The notes beneath the pieces were generated by a model. That model worked only from the letters and a program-made list of their open reading frames with translations, was not told the DNA's origin and did no database searches. Position numbers and translations under genes: made by a program. This document shows positions 62,173 to 64,000 of a DNA stretch of 64,000 nucleotides, piece after piece; the stretch's first letter is position 1; the number at the start of each line of letters is the position of its first letter. Origin of the DNA: Faucicola sp041855445 (GTDB lineage: Bacteria; Pseudomonadota; Gammaproteobacteria; Pseudomonadales; Moraxellaceae). The stretch lies in the NCBI GenBank assembly GCA_041855445.1, contig JBHAEG010000022.1, positions 31,615-95,614 on the forward strand, in the 5' to 3' direction.

Positions 62173-63477
62173 CTATTTTAATAAATCCTTACTATAAATT
62201 TTTAATTTACGATAAACAAAAATACCAAACAGCACATTAATTACTCCTGTCACCATAAACAGCATTGGTAAACTCATTTTTATCATAGTCAAACAAATAA
62301 TTGAAAAAATTGCCGAACCTACCATAAATAACGCATTAAAAATATTATTCGCTCCAACAATTCTCGCTCGATGACTTTCAGGAGCAAACGCCTGCATAAA
62401 AGCATACATCGGCACAATATAAATTCCACCAGAAAAACCTAATAAAAACAAATCAATAAATACACGCCAAGAAGCAGAAAATTGATATAACTCACTAATA
62501 CTATAAGCCGTTTCTTTTATAGGTAACTGTAGATTTGACAACGCAAAATATAAATCAATTGCAAAGATACTTAACCCAGCAATGCCAAACGGTAATAATC
62601 GTAAACTTACTTGATTTTTAGTTAAAGTTTTACACAACAATGAACCTAAAGCAGTCCCTACAGAAAACAATGTCAATAAAAAAATAACAACGCCTTCATC
62701 ACCATGTAAAATAATTTTACTAAATTCAGGCGTTTGAGTTAAAAAAGTTGCTCCATAAAACCAAAACCAACTATTACCCATAATAGTAAACCACATAATT
62801 GGTAAGCTATATAAATAGGCAATAGTTGTCCAACTAGTACGAAAAATATTCCAATCTATTTTCAAATGAGGTTGAGGAGCAGGTGTATAAGGAATAAAAT
62901 AAGAAGCTAAATAGCCTAAGCAACTAATCAAAATCACAATCCCAGACAACCAAAGTAAAGCATAATCTTGCTGAACCAAAACACCAGCCAGCATCATACC
63001 TGTTAATATAGCCATCGATGTACCCATTTGAAACAAACCATTTGCCCCAACTAACTCATCATCTTTCATCGCTTGAGGTAAATAAGCATATTTAATTGGT
63101 CCAAAAAAGGTAGAATGTGTCCCCATCAAAAACAATGCCACAAATAACAAAGAATACCATTCAAAAACAAACCCAACCCCCGCAAACAACATAATAACCA
63201 ATTCTAAAACTTTAGTAAGCCGAGTTAATCTCGATTTCTCATACTTATCAGCAATTTGACCTGCCAATGCAGAAAACAAAAAAAATGGCAAAACAAACAA
63301 CATCGCCGCTAAATTATTCAACAAACTAACCGACATACCCAATTTACTTGCAGCAGTAAACGTCAAAACTAAAATAAGTCCCTGCTTAAAAACATTATCA
63401 TTAAACGCACCCAAAAATTGAGTAAAAAACATCGGCGTAAATCGCCGACTAGCAAACAAACGAAACTGACTACTCAT
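62173..63477 (-). CDS. LplT-like lysophospholipid/MFS transporter
   Basis: 434 residues from ATG 63477 (AAGG 7 nt upstream; the longer frame begins with TTG). About 12 helices. N-terminal RRFTPMFFTQFLGAFNDNVFKQGLIL and the conserved GTHSTFFGPIKYAYLPQAM are typical of the LplT/Aas transporter group, which moves lysophospholipids across the inner membrane. No fused acyltransferase domain. Confidence 0.87.
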   Translation of the reverse strand: MSSQFRLFASRRFTPMFFTQFLGAFNDNVFKQGLILVLTFTAASKLGMSVSLLNNLAAMLFVLPFFLFSALAGQIADKYEKSRLTRLTKVLELVIMLFAGVGFVFEWYSLLFVALFLMGTHSTFFGPIKYAYLPQAMKDDELVGANGLFQMGTSMAILTGMMLAGVLVQQDYALLWLSGIVILISCLGYLASYFIPYTPAPQPHLKIDWNIFRTSWTTIAYLYSLPIMWFTIMGNSWFWFYGATFLTQTPEFSKIILHGDEGVVIFLLTLFSVGTALGSLLCKTLTKNQVSLRLLPFGIAGLSIFAIDLYFALSNLQLPIKETAYSISELYQFSASWRVFIDLFLLGFSGGIYIVPMYAFMQAFAPESHRARIVGANNIFNALFMVGSAIFSIICLTMIKMSLPMLFMVTGVINVLFGIFVYRKLKIYSKDLLK

Positions 63478-63549
63478 TATCAAACCTTAATAACACTTTC
63501 AAAAAAATACTATACTAACAAGTTCAGCTAAAAAATACTGCAAAATTTA

Positions 63550-63558
63550 TGCTAAAAT
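63550..63558 (+). promoter_or_regulatory. Putative extended -10 for the cut-off gene
   Basis: TGCTAAAAT, 30 nt before the ATG at 63588. Same core as before rsmG. Confidence 0.35.
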
Positions 63559-63587
63559 CTATAAAACCCCAAATTACGAGACCAGCA

Positions 63588-64000
63588 ATGAACCCGCTAA
63601 TCCCTTATAAAAACCACAAGATCCAAAAAAAACAATCCATCATTACAAAATTTCACTTATCTTTTCTATATTTAGCAATACTATATAGCCTACCCACACT
63701 TGCTAATAATCAAACCATACAACCTATCAACAATTTCAATCAACCCATTGCCACATTTGATAAACAAAACCCAATTTTAGGCTATGACAAGCAAATCGAC
63801 CAACAAGCAGAAAATCTCAACCAATTACCAAATCTAACAGAAAAACAAAAAAATACTATTAGCAACACTAATAATATCCTAATAACAGACAACATCAATC
63901 CAGAAGATTATCTACCAACTTATCAAAACCAACCCACTATCACAATAGAAGAAACCAACCCAAAAACAACAACAAAGAAATCAATCAGCTTAACAAAAAA
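63588..64000 (+). CDS. Secreted protein, unknown function (3' end cut by window)
   Basis: 137 complete codons from ATG 63588 without a stop to the window end. It starts MNPLIPYKNHKIQKKQ, then a hydrophobic signal segment (HLSFLYLAILYSLPTLA) and an Asn/Gln/Thr-rich region (TIQPINNFNQPIA, NPEDYLPTYQ). No Shine-Dalgarno is obvious. It may be a periplasmic or outer-membrane protein; family not recognised. Codon use is very C/A-rich and G-poor compared with neighbours. Confidence 0.6.
   Translation, partial: MNPLIPYKNHKIQKKQSIITKFHLSFLYLAILYSLPTLANNQTIQPINNFNQPIATFDKQNPILGYDKQIDQQAENLNQLPNLTEKQKNTISNTNNILITDNINPEDYLPTYQNQPTITIEETNPKTTTKKSISLTK

Overview
The window is an AT-rich stretch of a gammaproteobacterial chromosome, most likely from a low-GC member of the Moraxellaceae (Pseudomonadales). 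The evidence is gene content and order: rsmG-parA-parB, exbB-exbD followed by lpxK-kdsB, holB directly followed by a PilZ gene, a bacterial (PigA/HemO-type) heme oxygenase, type II secretion genes gspL-gspM placed away from a full gsp operon next to gpsA-sixA, and yajC-secD-secF. I cannot name the genus from sequence alone. Nearly everything is chromosomal housekeeping. I see no insertion sequence, prophage, CRISPR array, rRNA or tRNA gene.

Layout. 1-6330 (minus): a cut-off two-helix membrane protein downstream of a DegS-type protease, an unrecognised 399-residue protein, lysS and prfA. 6547-19506 (plus): a WG-repeat lipoprotein, rsmG-parA-parB, exbB-exbD, then lpxK-kdsB-holB-pilZ-pgeF and mfd. 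19596-22700 (minus): a DUF454 membrane protein and two DUF1566 proteins, the larger a Calx-beta lipoprotein. These two are divergent from the heme oxygenase gene across a region with two Fur-box-like sites. 23566-29706: mnmA (minus), then a membrane metallophosphoesterase and a sulfate ABC transporter (sbp-cysT-cysW-cysA, with an unusually short CysA). 30371-40065 (plus): alpha/beta hydrolase, zapE, a nitroreductase, gpsA, sixA, gspL, gspM and a membrane protein, closed by a strong terminator; then pyrD-cvpA-purF. 40114-46113 (minus): azlCD, a MATE exporter and yajC-secD-secF. 46354-52166 (minus): a glycine-cleavage cluster gcvT-mliC-like-gcvH-nitroreductase-gcvP behind a tandem glycine riboswitch. 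52628-56996 (minus): a LysR regulator, dnaX, grxD and ispF. 57178-60848 (plus): an esterase, metK, DUF3144 and DUF2868. 60912-63477 (minus): a TPR/Sel1-like secreted protein, a small membrane protein and an LplT-like MFS transporter. 63588-end (plus): a cut-off secreted protein with very different base composition.

The most interesting signals are in RNA and gene structure rather than a new enzyme system. (1) A perfect 16-nt complement of the hemO Shine-Dalgarno/start region lies in the hairpin just downstream of hemO. (2) The gcv cluster behind the tandem glycine riboswitch contains a lysozyme-inhibitor-like lipoprotein and a nitroreductase, with stem-loops between genes. (3) Direct repeats carrying Shine-Dalgarno-like cores lie in the LysR leader. 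(4) dnaX contains a 219-bp in-frame tandem repeat. (5) A possible msbA 3' remnant lies between exbD and lpxK. I did not find a clearly new multi-gene system.
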